Assembly (NCBI GenBank): GCA_964354365.1 | Contig: CAYGZM010000008.1 | Location: forward strand, 1 to 58,262 | Direction: 5' to 3' | Length of the DNA: 58,262 bases | DNA from: CAYGZM01 sp964354365 | GTDB lineage: Bacteria > Planctomycetota > Phycisphaerae > Sedimentisphaerales > Anaerobacaceae | Shown here: piece by piece, positions 15,825-23,605 of the stretch | Position numbering within the stretch: position 1 is the stretch's first letter | Layout: each line of letters begins with the position of its first letter | The notes under the pieces: model-generated | What the model saw: only the letters and a program-made list of their open reading frames with translations | Told to the model about the DNA's origin: nothing | Database searches by the model: none | Program-made: the position numbers and the translations under genes

Positions 15825-16289
15825 ATGAAAGCAAAACACAGGAATCTTGCCAGAGAACAGTTGGATGAGACCTTGAAACAGTTCCTCCCCTTGAGAGCAG
15901 TTACTCCGCCTATGAAGGGTTGGATACGTGCCATCCGTGACGCGATTAGAATGACGGGGGAACAGCTTGCAAGACGCTTGAGGGTGAACAAGCAGCGTGT
16001 CAGTCGCATCGAGCAGGACGAGAAGCTTGGAAACATCACTCTTAAGACTCTGAGGAGTGTAGCTGAGGCTCTAAATTGCGAATTCGTCTGCGGTTTTGTG
16101 CCGAGAGACAGCCTGGAACAAACGGTAAGAAACCAGGCTCGATCCGTCGCTGCAAGACGCATGGAACGAAGCAATCAGACGATGCGACTGGAAAAACAGG
16201 AGCTTAGTGAAAAGCAAAAAGAGAAGGCACTGGAGGATCTGATCGGAGATATCACGAGCACGATGCCAAAGTCGCTTTGGGATGAATAA
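15825..16289 (+). CDS. Mobile mystery protein A (XRE-type regulator)
   Basis: The 154-residue product carries an XRE HTH (IRDAIRMTGEQLARRLRVNK...SRIEQDEKLGNITLKTLRS) flanked by a long conserved N-terminal part (LAREQLDETLKQFLPLRAVT) and a C-terminal helical tail. This is the layout of TIGR02612, mobile mystery protein A. Family members occur sporadically and always pair with a Fic-type protein B, as here. The stop codon overlaps the start of B by one base (TAATG), so the pair is coupled. ATG at 15825 is preferred to GTG at 15816; neither has a clear ribosome binding site. It probably represses its own operon through the palindromes at 15707-15789 and may act as antitoxin. Confidence 0.85.
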   Translation: MKAKHRNLAREQLDETLKQFLPLRAVTPPMKGWIRAIRDAIRMTGEQLARRLRVNKQRVSRIEQDEKLGNITLKTLRSVAEALNCEFVCGFVPRDSLEQTVRNQARSVAARRMERSNQTMRLEKQELSEKQKEKALEDLIGDITSTMPKSLWDE

Positions 16290-16876
16290 TGATGGAATTC
16301 AATCACGCCGAGGACGCAACGCCGCTCGATCCGAATGAGACTGAGGGGCTTATTCCGACTCATATCACAACAAGGGCAGAACTGGATCGATGGGAGCAGG
16401 ACAACATCAATGAAGCTCTGGCTTGGACAGAGAATCGCAAGCCAAAGGACATATTGACTGAACCCTTCATGAAGCTACTGCACAAGAAGATGTTCTGCAA
16501 TGTGTGGAGGTGGGCAGGGGCGTTCAGGCAGGGCGAGAAAAACATCGGCGTTCACTGGTACAAGATTCCAATTGAAGTCAAGCAACTGTGCGACGACGTT
16601 GAGTACTGGATAGAGAACAAGACTTTTTCGGATGATGAAATCGCTGCTCGTTTTCATCATCGCCTGGTATCGATACACCTGTTTGCCAATGGCAACGGCA
16701 GGCATGCCAGACTGATGGCTGACATCCTTTTAGAGACTATTCTAAACAAACCTCGCTTCACATGGGGCAAGGCTAATCTCATAAGATCCGGCGACGACAG
16801 AAAGAAGTATGCTGAGGCGCTGATCGCCGCCGACAGAGGCGAATACGAACCTCTATTAGAATTTGTGAGGTCATAG
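16289..16876 (+). CDS. Mobile mystery protein B (Fic domain)
   Basis: The 195-residue protein contains the Fic core HLFANGNGRHAR (H130 to R138), the HxFx(D/N)GNGR active-site loop that transfers AMP or a related group to protein hydroxyls. Here the acidic position is Asn. The preceding AARFHHRLVSIHLFANGNGR and the N-terminal LIPTHITTRAELDRWEQDNI match TIGR02613. The start overlaps the stop of protein A. I see no inhibitory (S/T)xxxE(G/N) helix within the protein, so inhibition could come from protein A. The role is probably toxin of an A/B pair, or a modifier of a host target; the target is unknown. Confidence 0.85.
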   Translation: MMEFNHAEDATPLDPNETEGLIPTHITTRAELDRWEQDNINEALAWTENRKPKDILTEPFMKLLHKKMFCNVWRWAGAFRQGEKNIGVHWYKIPIEVKQLCDDVEYWIENKTFSDDEIAARFHHRLVSIHLFANGNGRHARLMADILLETILNKPRFTWGKANLIRSGDDRKKYAEALIAADRGEYEPLLEFVRS

Positions 16877-16958
16877 TTCGTCGGCGGGATAATCTTGAGT
16901 TTGTCACACGTTGCCCTGTCCGACTGTGCCTTGAATTCACCCCGTTTCCACGCGGGAA

Positions 16959-18365
16959 TCAGTGTGTAAGCGGGTTTTCGAGGTTGACGGGGTATTTCTG
17001 ATAGGGTATGGCCCCGGATTCGGTTATGTGGGTCTGGAGGGCGGAAAAGAGCTTGTTGTACATCGGGTGTTTTCTGTCAAGAGAGGTCTTTTCCTGCGGG
17101 TCATCTTTTAGGTTGTAGAGTTGGAGCGGCTCGAAGGGGGTGTTTTGCAGGAGCTTGAATTCGCCGTAGCGTGCGGCGTAGTACGCCCTGCCGCCGTAAC
17201 CGCCGCCCTCTCGACGTAGCCAGAATATGAAGCGGTCTTCGGGCGGCTGGGATTGCCCAAGCAAGGTTGGTAGAATGGTTCGGCCATCGATTTTGTGCTC
17301 GATTTTGGCGCCAGCGGCGTCGCAGATTGTGGAAAAGAGGTCCATCGTCAGGGCGACGCGGTCGGATTTCGAGCCGGGCTCGATTTTTCCGGGCCAGGCG
17401 GCGCAGGCCGGGACGCGGATACCGCCTTCGTACATATCGCCCTTGCCGGCGCGGAGCGGGCCGTTGTTGGCGCCGACGGAGAGCTGGCCGCCGTTGTCGG
17501 AGGTGAAGACGACGAGCGTGTTGTCACTTAGCCCGGTTTCTTTAAGAGCAGTGAGGACCTTGCCGATGCCGTCGTCGAGATGCTCGATTAGGGCAACGAG
17601 CCTGGCGCGTTTGTCGTCGATGTTTTTTTGACGTGTCTTGACGCGGGCGAGCCAATCTTCGGGCGGCTGAATAGGCGCGTGCGGGGCGTTGTAGGCAAGG
17701 TACAGGAAGAACGGCTGCTTTGATTTGACTCGCTGATCAATGTAGTCTATCGACCATTGCGTGAACAGGTCGGTGGCGTGGCCTTCGGGGTCGATTTCTT
17801 TTTCGTCGAGGCGCATGTAGTTGAAGCCGTGTCGGCGGTGGTTATGGTAGTCGTCCATCATGTCGCCGAGGAAACCGTGGAAGTGGTCGAAGCCGCGTTC
17901 GTTGGGTTTGTTGGGCGAGCTTAGGCCGAGGTGCCACTTGCCGACGATTGCCGTATGGTAGCCTGCCTTTTTGAGCAGTTGGGGCAGCAGGACAGCCCTT
18001 GGATCAAGGTAGCCCCAGTTGTTGCCGACGTGGGTGCGGATGACGCCTGGGACGCCGACGAGGTCGGGGCATCTGCCGGTCAGCAGGGCCGCGCGGGTCG
18101 GCGAGCAGACGGGGCAGTTGGCGTAGAAGTAGTCGAACCGGATGCCGGATGCGACGAGCTTGTCGATGTTCGGCGTCTGCAGATCCGTTGCGCCGTAGCT
18201 CGATAAATCGCCGTAGCCGAGGTCATCGACGAGGATCATCAGGATATTGGGTTTGCGCTCCGCCGAGCTGCTCTGGGCCACAGCGCATCCGGGCACAGCC
18301 AGAGCCGCCGCACCAGCGCTGATTGCTTTCAAGAAGTCTCTTCGGTTCGTTTGAAAGCCCTGCAT
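16959..18365 (-). CDS. Exported sulfatase, Cys-type (family S1)
   Basis: The 468-residue protein has a twin-arginine signal (NRRDFLKAISAGAAALAVPG). The sulfatase core follows: NILMILVDDLGYGDLSSYG (metal Asp pair) and CSPTRAALLTGR, with C87 as the residue converted to formylglycine. Further on are GKWHLGLS and SDNGGQLSVG (metal ligands). All main S1 motifs are present. It probably acts in the periplasm or outside on sulfated glycans; the substrate is not predictable. No formylglycine-generating enzyme is in this window. The start at 18365 is chosen because GGAG lies 9 nt upstream; ATGs at 18371 and 18380 are alternatives. The next gene upstream is RelE-like and only 19 bp away, so readthrough from the toxin operon is possible. 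Confidence 0.9.
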   Translation of the reverse strand: MQGFQTNRRDFLKAISAGAAALAVPGCAVAQSSSAERKPNILMILVDDLGYGDLSSYGATDLQTPNIDKLVASGIRFDYFYANCPVCSPTRAALLTGRCPDLVGVPGVIRTHVGNNWGYLDPRAVLLPQLLKKAGYHTAIVGKWHLGLSSPNKPNERGFDHFHGFLGDMMDDYHNHRRHGFNYMRLDEKEIDPEGHATDLFTQWSIDYIDQRVKSKQPFFLYLAYNAPHAPIQPPEDWLARVKTRQKNIDDKRARLVALIEHLDDGIGKVLTALKETGLSDNTLVVFTSDNGGQLSVGANNGPLRAGKGDMYEGGIRVPACAAWPGKIEPGSKSDRVALTMDLFSTICDAAGAKIEHKIDGRTILPTLLGQSQPPEDRFIFWLRREGGGYGGRAYYAARYGEFKLLQNTPFEPLQLYNLKDDPQEKTSLDRKHPMYNKLFSALQTHITESGAIPYQKYPVNLENPLTH

Positions 18366-18384
18366 TGGCATCTTCTCCATCAGT

Positions 18385-18645
18385 TTACAGGTGGTCGTAC
18401 ACATCACGGCGATGCCCAACTGTTGCTACTACAACGACGAGCTTGTCATGTTGCACCTGGTATATAATCCGATAGGCGCCTGAACGAAGGCGATAGAGTT
18501 TCTCTTTGGCGTGAAGCAATTTGCTCCCAGGAGGGTACGGATTGGCGGCCAAAGATTGTACTCGCTCGATGAGTTGTCTCTGAATCTTTTTGGATTGAGC
18601 CGCTATGAACTTCTGGGCCCTCGGTTTCAACTCAATCTTATACAT
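18385..18645 (-). CDS. RelE/ParE-family toxin
   Basis: The 86-residue protein reads MYKIELKPRAQKFIAAQSKK...KLLHAKEKLYRLRSGAYRII and ends in a VVVVATVGHRRDVYDHL tail, matching the compact beta-sheet fold of RelE/ParE toxins. YRLRSGAYRIIY and GHRRDVY are the usual family signatures. RelE members cut mRNA on the ribosome, ParE members poison gyrase; this sequence alone does not decide. It follows the 98-residue antitoxin candidate by 12 bp and is the third gene of a DUF6941-antitoxin-toxin string. Confidence 0.85.
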   Translation of the reverse strand: MYKIELKPRAQKFIAAQSKKIQRQLIERVQSLAANPYPPGSKLLHAKEKLYRLRSGAYRIIYQVQHDKLVVVVATVGHRRDVYDHL

Positions 18646-18657
18646 CCATGTATAAAC

Positions 18658-18954
18658 TCAAATCCCAAGCTGCTTCTTGAACTCATCCAGATCAACGCTG
18701 CCGGGTTCTTTCAGAGACTCGAGGGCATCGGTTAAGTCTTGTTCGTCTTCAAACGATGCTATTTCTTCCGGTGTCGGGCGGCCATTGAACCTAATGGGCC
18801 CACCGGCACATAGACTCTGTATCTTCTGAAAGTCCGGCTCCGGGGTCGGTATGGTCTCAGAAGCCGCCTCTCTAAGGATCTCTTCGCTCACAGTCAATCT
18901 CAGTAATCCAGGCTCACTACATTGAGTCGTTGTTTCACTGTCTTGGGTTTTCAT
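18658..18954 (-). CDS. Probable antitoxin partner of the RelE-like toxin
   Basis: The 98-residue acidic protein has the helical stretch LLRLTVSEEILREAASETIP, then proline-rich linkers and a C-terminal acidic helix QDLTDALESLKEPGSVDLDE. Position (12 bp upstream of a RelE-like gene), size and charge suit an antitoxin whose C-terminal acidic part wraps the toxin. I do not recognise a standard DNA-binding domain. The start codon follows the stop of the DUF6941 gene directly (TAGATG) with GAGG 8 nt upstream, so translation is coupled. Confidence 0.6.
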   Translation of the reverse strand: MKTQDSETTTQCSEPGLLRLTVSEEILREAASETIPTPEPDFQKIQSLCAGGPIRFNGRPTPEEIASFEDEQDLTDALESLKEPGSVDLDEFKKQLGI

Positions 18955-19383
18955 CTATTCATCCTCCCGTAGTTTAACTTCCGTACAAATAATTCTACGT
19001 TCTCCAAGCAAGTCTGTTCCTGCATAGATTTGAAACCTATACTCGCCCGGATGCGGGAATTGGATGCCACTTATGTCAAATGTGGAGTTAAGAACTTGTC
19101 TGACATCTTTCAATTCCTGCTGTACAGTGCATTCCCAGAGCATCTTGTCTTCGTTGTGAACGTCCACGAGTTTGATCGTTAGCTCGATTTTCCCACGTCC
19201 GTTGGTCAACTCGAAGAAAAACGCAAGTCGAGGATGCCGGGCCGGATATTTTGGTGCACTGATATTTTCGAAAATGCCTATGACGCTCGCCTTGTTTGTT
19301 CTGGCGTCGATAATTACTTGGTCACAGACAACTGCCGAGAGCAATACTGGAGGCGGCATTTTTTTCTTCATTTCTCCTGACAT
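18955..19383 (-). CDS. DUF6941-like protein
   Basis: The 142-residue protein contains VVCDQVIIDARTNKASVIGI, then FENISAPKYPARHPRLAFFF, the pattern of the DUF6941 family, short beta-rich proteins of unknown function that are common in environmental bacteria. The body is predicted all-beta (TIKLVDVHNEDKMLWECTVQ, GEYRFQIYAGTDLLGERRII). The start at 19383 has AAGGA 7 nt upstream. The downstream antitoxin gene starts directly after its stop, so the protein is made together with the RelE system. That association may be chance, or it may make DUF6941 a third component. Confidence 0.7.
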   Translation of the reverse strand: MSGEMKKKMPPPVLLSAVVCDQVIIDARTNKASVIGIFENISAPKYPARHPRLAFFFELTNGRGKIELTIKLVDVHNEDKMLWECTVQQELKDVRQVLNSTFDISGIQFPHPGEYRFQIYAGTDLLGERRIICTEVKLREDE

Positions 19384-19626
19384 CGAGCATCCTTTAAGTA
19401 TATGCTTCTTTCGACGAAAAGTCAAGTGCCTCTTTAGGCTTCCTGTGTCCACCAAACGCCCTTCCAGCTTATACGAGCGAAAAAAGGCGTCAAGAAGATT
19501 TTTTGCCGGTTAAGATGCCAAGATGGCAATAACGCTCATAATCTCGTGCGAAGGCTCGTTTCTCGCGAGCAGGTGTGCGTTTATCGGTCCATTTTGGGTG
19601 CTGGGTTGTTTAGGTGGGCGAACTGG

Positions 19627-19824
19627 TTATAGACAACGTCGTTGAACATACGCATTTCTACTCTGATACTCTGATGTATTTATCGGGCCGCGCACGAAGC
19701 TGGCGGGCAGCTTCTCTGCCGCAGGCTCATTCGCGTCGCCATAGGCAAGGGCGTGGAGAACGCCGAGGGTAACGACTGCAACGAGCAAGACTTGCAATTT
19801 GAGTGTCTTGTGCCTGCCGTTCAT
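19627..19824 (-). CDS. Possible small exported protein (65 residues)
   Basis: The product MNGRHKTLKLQVLLVAVVTL continues with further hydrophobic residues and ALAYGDA, giving a good signal peptide and a short polar mature part (about 35 residues). It lies 34 bp downstream of the penicillin acylase gene on the same strand. There is no clear ribosome binding site and no family match that I recognise. It may be a real small periplasmic protein or a chance open frame. Confidence 0.35.
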   Translation of the reverse strand: MNGRHKTLKLQVLLVAVVTLGVLHALAYGDANEPAAEKLPASFVRGPINTSEYQSRNAYVQRRCL

Positions 19825-19858
19825 AGCGTTAAAGGCATTATACTTCCTGGAATTCGGG

Positions 19859-22288
19859 TCAGAAGCGTTTTCTGAACTCGATCAAGGGTTCAACTTTTTT
19901 GCGTGAAAGCGGCGCCGGGCGGAGTTTTCCTTTCGACCACAGGTCATAACCGGTCAGGCGGTAAGGGCTGTCGGGCTGTTCGGCTGAGCCGACAGGGAGC
20001 AGCGACATCGCACTGTCGGGGTCGCCCATTGGGACAAATTGAGTGTAGGATTGGGCTTTCTGCGAGAGTATTGTTCCGCCGTCAATGCAGGCCAGCGGCG
20101 GATACGTTATGTCTTTCTCCGGGTCGAGCGAATCGAAGCCGTCGAGCGTTGCGAAGTAGCCGAGGCTGGATTCGAGAAGCTGCTTGTTTGCGCGCTTGTT
20201 CCACTGGTTGGGGTCGTCACCATAAGCGGCTATCCCATATCGCCAGGCGGCTCTGAGGATAAGGTTTACATAGTCGGCTTCGTCGTCGGTCAGGGGGGCT
20301 TGGGGGTCTTCGGCGATGCGGGCGTCGATTGTCTGGAGCATGTTGGTCAGCCCGGAGAGTCCGCCGCCGTAGGTGCGGGCGGCGGCGAAATTCTGGCGGA
20401 AGGCCATCGGCATAAGGTTGAGGATCTCGGCGCCTCTGACGGACATTTCGAGTTTGGCGCCGGCGGCGAACCAGTCTTCAAGGTATTGTAAGGCGAGGAG
20501 AGTTTCGTCTTCGAGAGGATACTTTTGAACGTCGCGCAGGTGGTAGCCGAAACGAACGAGGTGACGTTTGATGGGATTGACTGTGTCGTAATGGATATCG
20601 AGGACGTCTTGGGGGCTGAAGGTCTGTCTGGCTTTCATTCGTTCTTTGAGTCGCCAGGACCTTTCGGTATCACCGAGGCTGCCAGTCGAAACGCCCATCG
20701 GAATCGGGTAGAACGATGCAACGGGGCGATGGTTGGCAGTGACGATCCAGCCCTGCTTTGGGTTGATAACCTGGGGCAGCAGATCGCCGGGGCAGATGCC
20801 CTGCCAGTCGTGTTGGGAGCTTGAGCCATCGTGTGCGGCAAAGCCTTCGAGCAGGGCTTTGGATGAACGGACGGGTAGCGCGAGTATGGTCTTGTATCCG
20901 ATGTTGCCTTTGGAGTCGGCAAAGACGCAGTTGGCGCTGGGGAACTGCCAGAGTCCCAGGGCCTTTTGAAATTCGTGCGCATCTTTGGCGCGCATCATTG
21001 CGAGGGCGCCCTGGATTGTCTCGCGGTCGGTCCGGCAGTTTGGGATGCGTTTGAGGGCGACTTCGTCGCCGGGGCGGACGCCGGCGGCAATGGATGTCAC
21101 GACCGGGCCGAGGTGGGTCTCCTTCAACGTGAGGGTAGTGGGTCTGCCGCTTTTGACTTTCACCGTTTCGGTGCGGACCTGCATCTCGCGCCACTCGCCA
21201 TCGAAGGAGTATTGATCCGGGTGGTTGGGGTCGGTTTTCAGAATGAAGAGGTCTGCCTGGTCGGCGCCAAGCGCTGTCAGGCCCCACGCGACTTTGTCGG
21301 TAAAGCCGATGAGGATGACAGGGCTGCCTGCAACGCCGACTCCGCGTGCGTTGAAGGTCTTGCCAGCGATATGGAATTCGTAAAACAGCGACGGGTTGCG
21401 CACGGGCGTCTGCGGGTCGCTGACGAGGACGGCGGAGCCATCGGTAGTTTTACTGCCGCCGACGGCCCAGGCGTGGCTGAACCTCGGAGCGGGCGGGCGG
21501 GGAAAAGCATCTGTAGTGTCGATTTTGCGGGTCAGATTGTGCGTATTGGCGTAGTCGTAGAGCCTTTGGACCCAGTCATCGGGGACGTCGCTGCGTTGAA
21601 TGACCGCAGCGTCGTCACGAATCGGGCGGCCGAGCAATGCCGCATCGATGTCGTCCGCGGCCACAGAGCGGACTTGCCTTATCCCGTCCTGGATGTCGTA
21701 GTAGGCGCCCATCTCGTTCAGGCCGTCGCCGGAGAAGAATATGCCCAGCCGCCACCAGGAGGCGATGCAGTCGGCGGGCGTCCAGGGCCCGGGCTTTAGG
21801 TCGAGCTTATCGAACAGATACAAAAGGTCGTTGGGATGGTCGGCGATGTAGTCGTTGACGCCGTCGCTGTAGGCCTGCAGCAGCAGGCGGGATTCATCAT
21901 CGAGATTCTGCGCGACCTTCTGAGCGGCGCGATAGTAGCCTATAGTCCGCATTTCGATATCGTTTCGCAGGGCGGAGTTTTTACCCTGAGGCAGGTTGCG
22001 GGTCACGCCTACTTTGACGTCGCCGATGAGCTCGGCCAGCCGCCCCTGAATGATGCGGAGGTTGTAGTACATCTGAAACGCGCGGTCCTCGGCGGCGGCA
22101 TAGCCCAGGCCGTACATCGCCCCGGCGTCTGTGTCGGCGAAGATGTGCGGGACGCCCCATCGGTCCCGCAGCAATTCAATTTTGCCGTGCGGCAATCTAC
22201 GGTCCGCGCCTGACTTGTTGGAACTGCAACCCGACACGGCCACAGCCGGCAATACAAGGCAAGTAACTACTAAGAGTATCTTTCTCAT
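19859..22288 (-). CDS. Penicillin acylase family lipoprotein (Ntn hydrolase)
   Basis: The 809-residue protein has a lipoprotein signal (LVLPAVAVSGC, lipobox VSGC). The early part WGVPHIFADTDAGAMYGLGY is the alpha-chain signature of the family. The autoprocessing site is expected before S271 in PRFSHAWAVGGSKT, where the mature beta-chain nucleophile would be Ser in S-H-A-W (family form S-N-x-W). Further family stretches are SDPQTPVRNPSLFYEFHIAG and GFTDKVAWGLTALGADQADL. Members cleave amide bonds of penicillins, acyl-homoserine lactones or cyclic lipopeptides; the substrate here is unknown. The ATG at 22288 overlaps the TGA of rsmI (ATGA), so the two are coupled. Confidence 0.9.
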   Translation of the reverse strand: MRKILLVVTCLVLPAVAVSGCSSNKSGADRRLPHGKIELLRDRWGVPHIFADTDAGAMYGLGYAAAEDRAFQMYYNLRIIQGRLAELIGDVKVGVTRNLPQGKNSALRNDIEMRTIGYYRAAQKVAQNLDDESRLLLQAYSDGVNDYIADHPNDLLYLFDKLDLKPGPWTPADCIASWWRLGIFFSGDGLNEMGAYYDIQDGIRQVRSVAADDIDAALLGRPIRDDAAVIQRSDVPDDWVQRLYDYANTHNLTRKIDTTDAFPRPPAPRFSHAWAVGGSKTTDGSAVLVSDPQTPVRNPSLFYEFHIAGKTFNARGVGVAGSPVILIGFTDKVAWGLTALGADQADLFILKTDPNHPDQYSFDGEWREMQVRTETVKVKSGRPTTLTLKETHLGPVVTSIAAGVRPGDEVALKRIPNCRTDRETIQGALAMMRAKDAHEFQKALGLWQFPSANCVFADSKGNIGYKTILALPVRSSKALLEGFAAHDGSSSQHDWQGICPGDLLPQVINPKQGWIVTANHRPVASFYPIPMGVSTGSLGDTERSWRLKERMKARQTFSPQDVLDIHYDTVNPIKRHLVRFGYHLRDVQKYPLEDETLLALQYLEDWFAAGAKLEMSVRGAEILNLMPMAFRQNFAAARTYGGGLSGLTNMLQTIDARIAEDPQAPLTDDEADYVNLILRAAWRYGIAAYGDDPNQWNKRANKQLLESSLGYFATLDGFDSLDPEKDITYPPLACIDGGTILSQKAQSYTQFVPMGDPDSAMSLLPVGSAEQPDSPYRLTGYDLWSKGKLRPAPLSRKKVEPLIEFRKRF

Positions 22289-22950
22289 TGAGCGGCCCCT
22301 TCTATAACGATGACGTATTCGCCTCTGGGTTTTTCTTCGAGGCCGGCGAGCAATTCCGAGAGCGCGCCTCGCTTTACGGACTCGAACATCTTTGTCAGCT
22401 CTTTGGCCAGGGCGGCTCGGCGGTCGCCGAAGACTTCGATTGCGTCGGTCAGGAATGCTCGCAGGCGGTGGGGGCTTTCGTAGAAGATGAGCGTGTGCGG
22501 CGAGGCCTTGTCGATAGCCAAAAAGCGTTGTCGCTGGCCCGGCTTGCGCGGGGCGAAGCCGCGAAAGGTGAAGCCGTGCGTCGGCAAGCCGGAGAGGACC
22601 AGCGCCATAACGAAGGCGGTCGGGCCGGGAATCATTGTGACCTCGACGCCGGCTTCGAGGGCCGCGCGGACGAGCGTAAAGCCGGGGTCGCAGATGCCGG
22701 GTGTGCCGGCGTTGGTGACGAGGGCGACGGTCCTGTGCTGCGCGAGCAGGGACATTATTCTGCCGACGACGCGGCGTTCGTTGTGCTCGTGAAAGGAAAT
22801 TTGAGGCTTTTTGATGTCGAAGTGGGCCAGGAGTCTGCCGGTCTTTCGCGTATCCTCGCTGGCGACGTAGTCAGCCTGTCGCAGCGTCTCCAGCGCCCGC
22901 TGCGAGATATCCGACAGATTTCCAATCGGCGTAGCGACCAGGTAGAGCAT
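22285..22950 (-). CDS. rsmI: 16S rRNA (cytidine-1402 2'-O)-methyltransferase
   Basis: The 221-residue SAM-dependent tetrapyrrole-methylase-fold protein methylates the 2'-O of C1402 in the ribosomal decoding centre. Visible family motifs are LYLVATPIGNLSDISQRALE at the N-terminus, ASEDTRKTGRLL, VTNAGTPGICDPG, MIPGPTAFVMALVLSGLP and IFYESPHRL. The length is close to the N-terminal catalytic part of E. coli RsmI (about 286), so the C-terminal extension is short or absent. It starts 15 bp after the bL34-like gene and overlaps the acylase start, forming a three-gene string. Confidence 0.95.
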   Translation of the reverse strand: MLYLVATPIGNLSDISQRALETLRQADYVASEDTRKTGRLLAHFDIKKPQISFHEHNERRVVGRIMSLLAQHRTVALVTNAGTPGICDPGFTLVRAALEAGVEVTMIPGPTAFVMALVLSGLPTHGFTFRGFAPRKPGQRQRFLAIDKASPHTLIFYESPHRLRAFLTDAIEVFGDRRAALAKELTKMFESVKRGALSELLAGLEEKPRGEYVIVIEGAAQ

Positions 22951-22965
22951 AATCTACGGCGTCTA

Positions 22966-23094
22966 TTAAGGTGATTTGGTGTACATGCCTTTTCGTCTTT
23001 TTGCGAGGGCCTTTCTGCCGAACTTCGTGCGCATCTTGGCGCGGAAGCCGGATTTTCGTGCTTTTTTGATTTTGCTCTTACGGGCGTTTTCCAT
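22966..23094 (-). CDS. rpmH: bL34-like ribosomal protein (42 residues)
   Basis: The minus strand reads MENARKSKIKKARKSGFRAK, then MRTKFGRKALAKRRKGMYTK and SP. The SGFRAKMRTKFGRKALAKRR block matches the bL34 signature GFRARMxTxxGRxVLxxRR and the protein is 16 of 42 Lys or Arg. A weak GGA lies about 8 nt before the ATG. bL34 sits on the large subunit near the tRNA exit side. It usually neighbours rnpA/dnaA, but here it precedes rsmI by 15 bp, an unusual place. It could be a second copy or a relocated main copy; the rest of the genome would tell. Confidence 0.7.
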   Translation of the reverse strand: MENARKSKIKKARKSGFRAKMRTKFGRKALAKRRKGMYTKSP

Positions 23095-23605
23095 AGTTTA
23101 TCCATCGCTGAAAGAAGGTCACAGCGGGTTTATCCCGTCTGCATTTCGTTTCCTGCCGAGCTACGGCTTACGTTTTTGCGAATGATAAGGGGTCTTGATT
23201 TCAATTTCAAGTGTATTTGAGCAAATGTTGTGACTTTGTCCGGCGGGAGGGCTGGCTGTCGGTTAGGCGAGCGTCTTCGGGACAAGTGCGGCGGTGATGA
23301 TGGCGGTAGCCAAAGGGCTTGAAAGTCTGAGCTAAAGGTGATATTGTGCTGAAAATAAGAGGCTGTAATGCTCTATTGAAAAGTTCAAGATTATGTCATT
23401 CCGAGCGGAGGTCCCTGGGGCCGAAGTCGAGGAATCTATTAAAAAACAGATTTCTCGGCTCGCCTTCGGCTCGCTCGAAATGACAGATTACAATGTTTTC
23501 AACGGAGCAGTAGGGGCTCTAAAGCCTGGCGATGTGTCTGGACGGCTGGGCTGGAATATCGTAGTAGTGAAGGCAATCAAAGGTGAGATTTCAAAGGAGA
23601 AGAAT
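23095..23605. other. Intergenic region with a palindromic repeat
   Basis: Apart from the family C repeat at 23395-23485 I find no gene in this 510-bp stretch between divergently transcribed genes. An open frame continues upstream of 23606 through the repeat, but it lacks a ribosome binding site and reads translated repeat sequence. I could not pin down a promoter for either direction. Confidence 0.5.
23395..23485. repeat. Palindromic repeat family C, copy 1
   Basis: It begins GTCATTCCGAGCGGAGG and ends GGCTCGCTCGAAATGACA. The two arms, each carrying GAGGAATCT- or AGATTTCTC-like cores, are roughly complementary. A longer relative lies at 46704-46852 inside the ParB-like gene. It is not coding in its own right. 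Confidence 0.6.

Noticed and set aside
23393..23605. N-terminal extension of the hydrolase/EF-hand/DUF1080 protein
   Set aside because: It reads translated family C repeat and lacks a ribosome binding site; ATG 23606 has AGGAGA and a signal peptide directly after.
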